NCBI GenBank assembly: GCA_963837155.1
Contig: CAWIMB010000002.1
Location: forward strand, 2,046,001-2,110,000
Direction: 5' to 3'
From: DASQHW01 sp963837155
GTDB taxonomy: Bacteria; Actinomycetota; Acidimicrobiia; IMCC26256; PALSA-610
DNA length: 64,000 nt
Shown here piece by piece: positions 10,985 to 18,632 of this stretch; position 1 is the first letter of the stretch; each line of letters opens with the position of its first letter. Under the pieces are notes generated by a model. That model was not told the DNA's origin, made no database searches, and saw only the letters and a list, made by a program, of their open reading frames with translations. The position numbers were made by a program, and so were the translations under genes.

Positions 10985-11502
10985 CAGGCGAGCGCAAGGT
11001 CCTCGTTGCCGGGGTCGGCAACATCTTCCTCGGTGACGACGGCTTCGGCGTCGAGGTCGCGAACCGGTTGGCGCGGGTGCCGATGCCCGACGGCGTGCGT
11101 GTGGCCGACTACGGCATTCGCGGTGTGCACCTCGCATATGAATTGCTCGACGGATACGACGCGCTGGTGCTGGTCGACGCGTTGCCGATGGCCGAGCCGC
11201 CCGGCACGGTCGCGGTGATCGAGCCCGACCGCGCCGCGTTGACGCCCGCGGCCGACGACGTCGCGCCCGCGATGGACGCGCACAGCATGAACCCGGCGGC
11301 GGTGCTGGGCATGCTCGCCGGCCTCGGTGGCACCGTCGACGTGATCCGCGTCGTCGGCTGCCAACCGGCCACCGTCGAAGAAGGCATCGGGCTGTCGCCG
11401 GTGGTCGAGGCCGCGGTCGACGAGGCCGTCTCGGTGGTCGAGGAGCTCGTCAACGAGATTTGCGGGACTGCAACCAAAGGAACCGGAAGGATGCGAACAT
11501 GA
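10981..11502 (+). CDS. hupD: Hydrogenase maturation protease (HupD/HyaD type)
   Basis: Protein of 173 aa, normal for the family of nickel-dependent endopeptidases that cut the C-terminal extension from the large subunit after nickel insertion. The expected motifs are present: VAGVGNIFLGDDGFG with the metal-binding acidic residue, VDALP, DAHSMNP carrying the histidine ligand, and GCQPATVEEG. The ATG overlaps the end of the preceding gene. Its target is presumably the DPCLPCGVH-M site of the adjacent large subunit. Confidence 0.93.
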   Translation: MTGERKVLVAGVGNIFLGDDGFGVEVANRLARVPMPDGVRVADYGIRGVHLAYELLDGYDALVLVDALPMAEPPGTVAVIEPDRAALTPAADDVAPAMDAHSMNPAAVLGMLAGLGGTVDVIRVVGCQPATVEEGIGLSPVVEAAVDEAVSVVEELVNEICGTATKGTGRMRT

Positions 11503-11603
11503 TCCGTCGTCTGGTCTTCTTGGCACTCGTCGTGGGCGCAGTGATTGTCATCAGGGACAACCTGCCCGACATCCAGCGCTACCTGAAGATCCGCGAGATG
11601 TAG
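11499..11603 (+). CDS. DUF6893-like small membrane peptide (34 aa)
   Basis: ATG overlaps the protease stop (ATGA). The peptide starts MIRR, continues with a hydrophobic stretch of about 14 residues (LVFLALVVGAVIVI) and ends in a charged tail NLPDIQRYLKIREM. It fits the DUF6893 small proteins of actinobacterial hydrogenase clusters. A single-pass membrane anchor or adaptor for the hydrogenase is plausible but inferred. Confidence 0.75.
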   Translation: MIRRLVFLALVVGAVIVIRDNLPDIQRYLKIREM

Positions 11604-11616
11604 CGAGCCTTACGGA

Positions 11617-12138
11617 GTGACTCGGTATGTCATCGTGCCCGACCGGTCGCAGGTGTGGATCGAGGCTCGCTCGAGCCTGCATCCGATCAACACGCGCACC
11701 GACGGGCTCGAGGGGTTCGTCGATCTCGAGGAGAACGGTGGCGGACGGATCGACCTCGCGGCCGGGCTTCCGCGCGCCCATCTGTCGCTGCCGGTGGCGC
11801 GGTTGCGGTCCGGGAACCCGCTCGAAGACCGTGAGATGCAGCGCCGCATCTCGGCTCGGAGGTTCCCGACGATCGACGGGGAGCTCACTGCGATGAACAG
11901 CACCGGCGCCGACGGCCGCTATCTGGTGACAGGCGACGTGACGTTCCGCGGCGTCACCCGCAGCTACGAGCACGAGATGGACTTCGCGTTCTTGGAAGAC
12001 GCCACGTTGCGCGTCGACGGACGCTCGACCTTCGACATCCGCGAGTTCGGCATGGAGCCGCCGCGCATCTTGATGTTCAAGGTCGACCCCGAAGTGAACG
12101 TACGGGTCGAGATCATCGCCCGGCCCGAAACGGTGTGA
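11617..12138 (+). CDS. YceI family protein
   Basis: Protein of 173 aa beginning at GTG with GGAG nearby. It shows YceI features: SQVWIEARSSLHPI at the start, the RSGNPLEDREMQRRI segment, RRFPTI and VTFRGVTRSYEHEM. YceI domains form a lipocalin-like barrel that binds isoprenoid lipids. No signal peptide is visible, so this one is probably cytoplasmic. It lies 13 bases downstream of the DUF6893 peptide and 12 before hypA, so it is part of the hydrogenase operon; quinone or lipid binding is only a guess. Confidence 0.82.
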   Translation: MTRYVIVPDRSQVWIEARSSLHPINTRTDGLEGFVDLEENGGGRIDLAAGLPRAHLSLPVARLRSGNPLEDREMQRRISARRFPTIDGELTAMNSTGADGRYLVTGDVTFRGVTRSYEHEMDFAFLEDATLRVDGRSTFDIREFGMEPPRILMFKVDPEVNVRVEIIARPETV

Positions 12139-12150
12139 AGGAGAAGGATC

Positions 12151-12486
12151 ATGCATGAGCTCGGATTGTGCGCCAGCATCGTCGACGCCATCGAGCACCG
12201 GGCCGGCGAGCGGCCGGTGGCCAAGGTACGTGTGCGCGTCGGCCGGCTGCACCATGTGCACCCCGAGGCGTTCGACCAGTCGTTCGCGATCGCGGCGATG
12301 GGCACGGTTGCCGAAGACGCGGCCGCCGAGCTCGTGTTGCTGCCGGTCGCGGCGCGCTGCACGTCGTGCGGCGCGGCGTGGCACGCGGACGAGATCCCGC
12401 TCGCGTGTCCCGAATGCCACGAGGTCGAGCTCGAGGTTGTCGGCGGTGACGAGCTCGTGCTCGAGTCGATCGAGTACCGGGGCTGA
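12151..12486 (+). CDS. hypA: HypA, nickel metallochaperone
   Basis: Protein of 111 aa, normal length. The N-terminal MHELGL supplies the nickel-binding Met-His-Glu, and the zinc site is the pair CTSC and CPEC. HypA delivers nickel to the hydrogenase large subunit, normally with the GTPase HypB, which is not present in this window. AAGGAGAAGG precedes the ATG. It ends 5 bases before hypC. Confidence 0.95.
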   Translation: MHELGLCASIVDAIEHRAGERPVAKVRVRVGRLHHVHPEAFDQSFAIAAMGTVAEDAAAELVLLPVAARCTSCGAAWHADEIPLACPECHEVELEVVGGDELVLESIEYRG

Positions 12487-12491
12487 CGCGC

Positions 12492-12782
12492 ATGTGCCTC
12501 GGCATCCCTGGTCAGGTATCGGAGCTGCTCGAGAGCCACGAGCACCTCGCGCGCGTCGACGTCTCGGGGGTGGGGCGCATCATCAACATCGGCCTGCTCG
12601 AGGACGAGCAGCTCCGGCCCGGTGACTGGGTGTTGATCCATGTCGGGTTCGCGATGTCGAAGATCGACGAAGACGAGGCGCGCCTCGCGCTCGAAGGCTT
12701 GCAGCTGATGGGGCAGGCCTACGACGACGAGCTCGAGGCCTGGGCATCGTCGCGCATCGAGCTGACGGAGCCGACCGGATGA
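12492..12782 (+). CDS. hypC: HypC, hydrogenase maturation chaperone
   Basis: Protein of 96 aa beginning MCLGIPGQV, with the essential Cys2 that shares the iron unit with HypD, and with the family's GDWVLIHVGFAMSKIDEDEA. It carries the Fe(CN)2CO group to the large-subunit precursor. Its ATG follows hypA closely and its TGA overlaps the hypD ATG. This is the standard HypC, distinct from the SIS-fused HypC-like protein at the start of the cluster. Confidence 0.95.
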   Translation: MCLGIPGQVSELLESHEHLARVDVSGVGRIINIGLLEDEQLRPGDWVLIHVGFAMSKIDEDEARLALEGLQLMGQAYDDELEAWASSRIELTEPTG

Positions 12783-13907
12783 AGTACGTCGACGAGTACC
12801 GCGATCCGGCGGCGGCGCGCGCGCTGGTCGCACACATCACCGAGCTGGCCGGCACCGATCACTTCAAGTTCATGGAGGTGTGCGGCGGCCACACGCACAC
12901 GATCTACCGCCACGGCATCGAGCACGTGCTGCCCGAGAACGTCGAGCTCGTCCACGGGCCCGGGTGCCCGGTGTGTGTCATCCCGATGGGTCGCGTCGAC
13001 GACGCGATCGCGGTGGCCGAGACGCCGGGTGTGATCTTCACGTCGTTCGGCGACATGATGCGCGTGCCGGGCGGCAAGGCGAACTTGCTCGAGGCCAAGG
13101 CACGCGGGGCCGACGTGAGGTTCGTGTACTCGCCGCTCGACGCGCTCCGCATCGCGATCGAGCATCCTGATCGTGATGTCGTGTTCTTCGCGGTCGGGTT
13201 CGAGACGACCGCGCCGTCGACCGCGATCACCGTGTTGCGCGCCCGCGAGCTGGGCGTCACGAACTTCTTCGTGTTCTGCAACCACGTGACGATCGTGCCG
13301 CCGATCAAGGCGATCCTCGAGTCGCCGGATCTTCGCCTCGACGGCTTCCTCGGCCCCGGCCACGTGTCGACGGTCGTGGGGAACCGGCCCTATCGCTTCG
13401 TGCCGGCCGTCTACGGCAAGCCGTTGGTGACCGCCGGGTTCGAGCCGCTCGACATCCTGCAAGCCATCGCCATGCTGCTCACGCAGATCCGCCACGGCCG
13501 CTGCGAAGTCGAGAACCAGTACACGCGCGGTCGTGCGCGACGAGGGCAACCCGCGGGCGTTGCAGCTGCTCGCGGAAGTGTTCGAGCTGCGGCCCCACTT
13601 CGAATGGCGCGGGCTCGGCTTCATCTCCCAGAGCGCATTGAAACTGCGCGACGACTTCGCCGCGTTCGACGCGGAGATGCGTTACGACGTGCCGGGCGTC
13701 CGAGTTGCGGATCCGAAGGCGTGTCAGTGCGGTGAAGTGCTCAAGGGCGTGATCAAGCCGTGGGAGTGCAAGGTGTTCGGCACCGCGTGCACGCCCGAGA
13801 CGCCGATCGGCACGTGCATGGTGTCGTCGGAAGGCGCGTGCGCCGCGTACTACAACTTCGGACGGCTGCACCGCGAAGCGGCGGTGACCGTCGGTCGCAC
13901 GCGCTGA
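12779..13907 (+). CDS. hypD: HypD, Fe-S scaffold of hydrogenase maturation (frameshifted)
   Basis: About 375 aa when one inserted base near 13530 (after QYTR) is removed. The family motifs are clear: FMEVCGGHTHTIYRHG, GPGCPVCVIP, FEWRGLGFISQSALKL, CQCGEVLKG, CKVFGTACTPETP and GTCMVSSEGAC. HypD holds a [4Fe-4S] cluster and redox-active cysteines and assembles Fe(CN)2CO together with HypC and HypE. It closes the operon. The last 75 bases of the gene recur in degraded form 24 kb downstream. Confidence 0.92.
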
Positions 13908-14061
13908 CTCATCGTTACGTGGCAGTCCTGCCCGATCCGCTGTACGTCGCGAATTCGGCGAATGAGCAGTGTTGGGTCGCGCACACTCCGAACGTGTCTC
14001 TGCGAACGGTCTGCATATCGGAATCAACGGATGATCCTTCGTGCGGCAACACGGCCGCTTG

Positions 14062-14070
14062 TAAAGGAGG
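14062..14070 (+). promoter_or_regulatory. Strong ribosome binding site
   Basis: TAAAGGAGG is a near-perfect match to the anti-Shine-Dalgarno sequence, 6 bases before the GTG at 14077. It decides that start and suggests strong translation of the secreted protein. Confidence 0.7.
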
Positions 14071-14076
14071 AATCCG

Positions 14077-15192
14077 GTGCACGTCCATTCATCCAACAAC
14101 AAGCGACCTCGTCGCTCGTTCGTGCGTGTTGCCGCGCTCGGTGCGCTCTCGGCGGGGTTGTTGATTACGTCACTCTCCGCATCCGCCATCGGGACCAACG
14201 CAACAGCGAACGCGCGACACCGCACGGCGGTGGCGGGAGCCGCGTCCGGTGCGCCCGACGACAACCAGCACTCAACCAGCGTCGCTGTCGGTCATCCGAT
14301 CGCCGGCCACGGCGCTGACGTGCGTACCGCGAAGCCCCGGGCCACGCGCGTCCACGTCGAGAAGGAACCGACGAGAGTTCCGAAGACGACGGACGTTGCG
14401 GTCGAGGAAGCTGCAGAGGAACACGGAGAGTATCTCGGGAAGGCCTACAACGACCCCAAGTCCACCAATTACATGACGTACCACAACGGTCCCGTGCAAA
14501 CCGCGCCGCGCGTGTACATGCTCTTGTGGGGCAAGTCGTTCTGGACCACGAACGACACCTACGGCATGGCGAACCGCGTCGCGCGGTTCTACCAGGGTGT
14601 CGGCGGTTCGGTGTGGGGCAGCGAGATGAGGGAGTACAACACGTCGTCCTACAAGTTCACGAACCCAACGGGCGTGTACAAAGGCTTCGCGTACGACTCC
14701 ACAGCGGTTCCTGCCCACCCCACGCAATTGGAAGTCCAGGCCGCCGCAGTGCGCGCCCGTCGTTACTTCAACGACTGGGGCTACAACACCCAGTTCGTGG
14801 TGCTGTTGCCGCCTGGCCACGACGACCAGGTCGAGCTCCATGGAGCATGTGGCTACCACTCGTGGGGCACAGACAACGGGTACGGATTCACCTACACGTC
14901 GCTGCCGTACCTCCCGAGCCACTCCGGATGCGGCAACTACTCGGCGAGCAAGAGCAACATGGACAGCACGACGATGGTCGCGTCCCACGAGTACGGCGAG
15001 ACCGTCACCGATCCCTACGGAACCGGCTGGAAAGACAGCAACGGCATGCTCGGCGAGAACGGCGACAAGTGCGCGTGGATCTATCCAGGAGTCGCGCACT
15101 TCTCGAACGGCAACTTCGCGGTGCAATCGCTGTGGAGCAACTCCTACCGCCGGTACAACAACAACGGATGCCTGTACCCGGCGAACTACTGA
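14077..15192 (+). CDS. Secreted putative metallopeptidase-like protein with HEYGE motif
   Basis: Protein of 371 aa. The first 38 residues are a signal peptide: basic N-terminus, hydrophobic ALGALSAGLLITSLSASA, probable cleavage after ASA. A low-complexity linker follows, then a compact domain from about residue 115 with YMLLWGKSFW, VVLLPPGHDDQ and VASHEYGETVTDP. The last contains HExxE followed by TDP, reminiscent of zinc-peptidase helices, plus four or more cysteines for disulphides. I do not recognise a characterised family; peptidase activity is inferred from the motif alone. It stands alone, with a hairpin terminator after it. Confidence 0.7.
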   Translation: MHVHSSNNKRPRRSFVRVAALGALSAGLLITSLSASAIGTNATANARHRTAVAGAASGAPDDNQHSTSVAVGHPIAGHGADVRTAKPRATRVHVEKEPTRVPKTTDVAVEEAAEEHGEYLGKAYNDPKSTNYMTYHNGPVQTAPRVYMLLWGKSFWTTNDTYGMANRVARFYQGVGGSVWGSEMREYNTSSYKFTNPTGVYKGFAYDSTAVPAHPTQLEVQAAAVRARRYFNDWGYNTQFVVLLPPGHDDQVELHGACGYHSWGTDNGYGFTYTSLPYLPSHSGCGNYSASKSNMDSTTMVASHEYGETVTDPYGTGWKDSNGMLGENGDKCAWIYPGVAHFSNGNFAVQSLWSNSYRRYNNNGCLYPANY

Positions 15193-15213
15193 GCGAATTC
15201 CGAGCACTCTCGG

Positions 15214-15240
15214 GCCCCGGCGACCGCGTCGCCGGGGCTT
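15214..15240 (+). terminator. Hairpin terminator
   Basis: A perfect 11-bp GC-rich stem (15214-15224 with 15228-15238) and a 3-base loop, 21 bases after the stop codon, followed by only two T. It lies between convergent genes and could serve both strands. Confidence 0.7.
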
Positions 15241-15288
15241 CGCTCGTTCCGTGCTCTGAACCTCGGAGGCCCGTGCGAGAGGCGGCGC

Positions 15289-18018
15289 CTACTGGCCGGC
15301 GGTTGCGCGCAGGATGTTGATGTCGTAACGGTTCGGCGGCGCCTTCGGGGCGCGGTATACCGACTGGGGCGACGCGAAGGCGAGATCGAGGACGTCCTGA
15401 CCGTTCGCGTTCACCTCATTGAGGATGAAGACGTCTGGGGTCTGGGTCGCACCCTGGCCCACCACGCTGTCCCCGTCGCTGTACCTGCGGAACGTGCCGG
15501 TCGCCAAGCTGGTCCGGTTGTTGGGCGGGATGAAGGTGAACACCGGCTGCGCGGTGCCGTTCGCATGGTTGATCGCGAACTCGACGGCCCGGCCCGCGTT
15601 CGGCGTCAGCGATTCGTTGTCCCACATGCTGATGTGATCCGGTGTCGGCCGGTACCGCGCGTCGTGCTGCCTCGAGATGCCGCCCGCCAGGTAGTTCTGG
15701 ATGGCGATGATCTGGGCGCCGTCCTTGTTGACGTTCGTACCGCCCAACTTCCACAGGACCTTGCCGTCGGAGCGGCGGATCTCGAACACGGCGTGCAGAT
15801 GGCGTGCCGAGATCAGCAGGTTGCCGTTCGGATTCGGATCGATCGAGTTGCAGTGAATGGGGTCGTAGACGGTCTGCCCGTTCAGGGTCGCCGTTCCGAC
15901 GTTCAGTGATTCGGTCTTCAGGTTGAGGTGATCCGTCGCGGTCCAGGAGAACACGACCTGCCCTTGGGGGGTCACCTCCTGGACGCGACAGTCGACGATC
16001 GTCGAGTTCGCGCCCGCCGGCGGATCCGTGGGGAGCCCTGTCAGGTCGACACCCGACTTCAGCGGATACGCGAGCAGGAGGAAGTTGCCGTTGTCCAAGC
16101 GCTGAAGCTCGTGGAAGTCGGTTGGTGCACCGACGAACCGCGTATGCGTCACCGAACCGGACGCGAGATCGTGCACGTCCCAGACGATGCTGTCATCGGA
16201 CTGGAACGCGAACGGCGGCGACTTCATGTACGTGATGCTGTTCTTGCCGGTCGACGACACGTTTTGCGGCTGCGGAATCGATCGCTGGTACCAGACCGGT
16301 GTGCCGTTCGCGTTGAGGATCATCGCAAACGCGCCCGTGGTGTCCGTGCCGAAGTTGCCGGTGAGATACCAACCGGGTGTCGGCGCGCCGTTCTCGGGAT
16401 GCCTGGTCGCGACGACAGTTGGGAAGTCGTGGGGCAGGCAACGGATCCAGTACTGCTGGCCGTTGCCCTGGGCATCCTTCGCTTCGATCACCGCGGCTTG
16501 GTTCTCGACGAGCGCGACGGGAGTGCTCTGCGATGCCGACGGTGAGGTCGAGATCGGTGCGACCATCCGTACCGACCCACCCGCGACCGCGGTCATCGTG
16601 AAGGTGAGGTTGTTCGTACCGCTGGCGCACAGCACCGTGTAGTCGAACGTCGATCGCGAGAACGCCGGACTCAAGGTGAGCGGCGAGACGGTCAACGACG
16701 CGAGTGGCTCAACGGGCGGCGGGTGAATCGCAACGAGACCCGTCGAGATCGGCGCGTAGATGACGCCCCACGCCACCGACACGCTCGAGAGTCCGGCCCC
16801 GAAGTCGCCGACGCCCAGATCGAAGCTCTTCACCCCCGACAGATTCGATGCGGCGTAGACGAGCAGCACGTCGTGGTTCGCGGCCGCGATGACTCGCCGG
16901 GCGAGCACGGACGCCATGCCACTCGCGACTGCAGGCGACTGCGAATACGTCGTCGACCCGCCGCTCGGCGCATTGGCGAAGACGGTCGCGGTGGGCTGGC
17001 AGGTCGGAGAGCCGCATGTCGTCGCGTACTTGTACAGCGCGCCGTTGCCGTTGGTGGCGAAGACGTTCGTCCCGTCGATCGCGGGGGTGCCGAGGAAGGA
17101 CCGGACGGGGTCACCGCTTCTGACGACGAGCCCGAAGAGCGACGTGCACAGCGGCACACCGCAGCCCGCCTGCGCGAAGACGTCGATCCGACTCGTCGCC
17201 GGTACGAAGACGCGCCCGTCGCCAGTGGCCGGCGTGGCGTTCGGCGCCCCCGGCAAACCCGCGGTCCACAGAATCGATCCATTACTCGCGTTGAGCGCGC
17301 GCAGGCCGAAGTTCGGACCGGTCTGTATGCCGACGAAGACGGTCCCGCCCGCCGTCGACGGGCCAACTCCTTGGCGCGCGAGCCCGGTCGGCGCAGACCA
17401 CACCGAGTTGCAAAGATGCGTTCCGAGGAACGTGCCGCAGTTCGTCTTCCCGGCTGCGTCGAACGCGTCCAGGTTCGACGCGCCGTTCGCGAACACGCGT
17501 CCGCCATCGACGAGCGGCGGTGCCGCGGGCGCCGCGCCGGTGCCGAGTTGCGCGGCAAACAATGCGCGACATGTGTTGTCGATCGTGTTGCAGTTGCGGA
17601 AGCCCTCGATGTCGAAGCCGAGCAGCACCGGACTCGATGCGGTCGACACGACGACGAAGACAGTCTTCGTGCCCGCGTCGACAGCCGGCACACTGCCCGC
17701 CGTCGAACCCGCGGGAAGCGCGGCGGTCCAGACGACTCCGTACGTCTTCGCGTCGTAGGCCGTGAGCAACCCGTCGCGCTGACCGAAGACGAGCCCGCCC
17801 GCGACCGCGGTGGCCTGGCCGGTGAGAGGGTTCGTCGACACCGTCGACGCGACGAACTGTGGCACCTTGGCTGCGGTGACATCAGGCTCGAGGTTGGTGC
17901 CGGAGCGGGCGGCATTGGCGGCCCATTGCGCCCAGTCGCATCCGGCACATACCAGCACGCATGCGAGAGCGAGCGCGATGACGAGGCGAGGCGTTTTCAC
18001 GCCCAGAGCCTGCAGCAT
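15289..18018 (-). CDS. Arylsulfotransferase (ASST) family lipoprotein with PQQ-like propeller repeats
   Basis: Intact protein of 909 aa (903 if the GTG at 18000 is used). The N-terminus is a lipoprotein signal, ALACVLVCAGC, with the lipobox cysteine. Residues about 40-400 form a PQQ-type beta-propeller (FGQRDGLLTAYDAKT..., repeated VFVG/VFAT blades). Residues about 450-900 match arylsulfotransferase proteins (GWYLTGNFG, DFHELQRLDNGNFLLLAY, HCNSIDPNPNGNLLISARH, VLWKLGG, SRQHDAR). ASST enzymes transfer sulphate between phenols outside the cytoplasm; whether this member is active is unknown. No clear Shine-Dalgarno decides between the two starts. It is transcribed convergently with the preceding secreted protein. 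Confidence 0.82.
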   Translation of the reverse strand: MLQALGVKTPRLVIALALACVLVCAGCDWAQWAANAARSGTNLEPDVTAAKVPQFVASTVSTNPLTGQATAVAGGLVFGQRDGLLTAYDAKTYGVVWTAALPAGSTAGSVPAVDAGTKTVFVVVSTASSPVLLGFDIEGFRNCNTIDNTCRALFAAQLGTGAAPAAPPLVDGGRVFANGASNLDAFDAAGKTNCGTFLGTHLCNSVWSAPTGLARQGVGPSTAGGTVFVGIQTGPNFGLRALNASNGSILWTAGLPGAPNATPATGDGRVFVPATSRIDVFAQAGCGVPLCTSLFGLVVRSGDPVRSFLGTPAIDGTNVFATNGNGALYKYATTCGSPTCQPTATVFANAPSGGSTTYSQSPAVASGMASVLARRVIAAANHDVLLVYAASNLSGVKSFDLGVGDFGAGLSSVSVAWGVIYAPISTGLVAIHPPPVEPLASLTVSPLTLSPAFSRSTFDYTVLCASGTNNLTFTMTAVAGGSVRMVAPISTSPSASQSTPVALVENQAAVIEAKDAQGNGQQYWIRCLPHDFPTVVATRHPENGAPTPGWYLTGNFGTDTTGAFAMILNANGTPVWYQRSIPQPQNVSSTGKNSITYMKSPPFAFQSDDSIVWDVHDLASGSVTHTRFVGAPTDFHELQRLDNGNFLLLAYPLKSGVDLTGLPTDPPAGANSTIVDCRVQEVTPQGQVVFSWTATDHLNLKTESLNVGTATLNGQTVYDPIHCNSIDPNPNGNLLISARHLHAVFEIRRSDGKVLWKLGGTNVNKDGAQIIAIQNYLAGGISRQHDARYRPTPDHISMWDNESLTPNAGRAVEFAINHANGTAQPVFTFIPPNNRTSLATGTFRRYSDGDSVVGQGATQTPDVFILNEVNANGQDVLDLAFASPQSVYRAPKAPPNRYDINILRATAGQ

Positions 18019-18126
18019 TCCGGGAGCGACCGCCAGCACTCCGCGGAGCCTGGCGCCAAAATGTCCTGCGATCGTCTTAGTCGCGTTGCATGCACATGGC
18101 CGTCGTACACGCGCGACGCTCGGACC

Positions 18127-18243
18127 ATGACGGTAAGAACACGTCGACCTGCACCAATTGCGCTTGTCACCGGCGCAAGCCGCGGGATCGGCAAGGCGGT
18201 CGTCACATGCCGACGCCGTGACGCTTGCCCGGGCAATCCTTGA
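18127..18243 (+). pseudogene. Fragment of a short-chain dehydrogenase/reductase N-terminus
   Basis: The frame from ATG 18127 encodes IALVTGASRGIGKAVV, the Rossmann TGxxxGxG start of an SDR enzyme, then loses similarity within a few codons and stops. Nothing like the catalytic YxxxK part follows. It is a truncated remnant or a heavily frameshifted gene, left in the 350-base gap between two larger genes. Confidence 0.5.
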
Positions 18244-18368
18244 CGAGTTGGTGAGCGGGGAGGCACGAGATCCGAGTGTCGCATCGTGCACGGTCGTTGT
18301 GTGCGCTCCGACACTGTCGCGGGCCCTCGCGAGGCGCATCGTGTCCTCATGCAACGAGGAGGTACACG

Positions 18369-18527
18369 ATGAAGGCGAATGACCTGAGGCCGATGCGAAC
18401 CCGCCCGACTGTGCTTCCCACCCGGCCCGCAAAGTCGCTGGCCGTCCCGCCGTACATGCAGCGCTACGCCGACGAACACGAGGTGTGGCATGCCCCGCGG
18501 CGGGCGGCCGCTGACCAGCAGAACTGA
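18369..18527 (+). CDS. Small hypothetical protein (52 aa)
   Basis: ATG with GAGGAGG 8 bases upstream. The product is a proline- and arginine-rich 52-residue peptide with a central AVPPYMQRYADEHEVWH segment and no membrane helix. Support comes from the strong ribosome binding site and from a perfect hairpin directly after the stop. I do not recognise a family. Confidence 0.5.
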   Translation: MKANDLRPMRTRPTVLPTRPAKSLAVPPYMQRYADEHEVWHAPRRAAADQQN

Positions 18528-18528
18528 C

Positions 18529-18564
18529 GCGAGCGGGATCGTCAACGGCGCCGATCCCGCTCGC
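18529..18564 (+). terminator. Perfect 13-bp hairpin after the small gene
   Basis: 18529-18541 pairs with 18552-18564 without mismatch around a 10-base loop, beginning one base after the stop codon. No T-run follows. Confidence 0.6.
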
Positions 18565-18586
18565 AAGGACGCAACTCCGTGATGTG

Positions 18587-18617
18587 AGGGCCCGGTGTGT
18601 ACGCACCGGGCCCTTTC
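18587..18617. terminator. Hairpin terminator at a convergent gene end
   Basis: AGGGCCCGGTG (18587-18597) pairs with 18604-18614 and is followed on the + strand by TTCT. It sits 19 bases beyond the stop of the giant minus-strand gene and probably ends transcription from both sides. Confidence 0.65.
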
Positions 18618-18632
18618 TGCTGCGCTCGACGG

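Noticed and set aside
16723..18243. A 506-codon plus-strand open frame opposite the ASST gene
   Set aside because: Its composition is arginine-rich and without domains except for the last 38 codons, which are the separate SDR fragment; the minus strand has a lipoprotein signal and clear ASST motifs.
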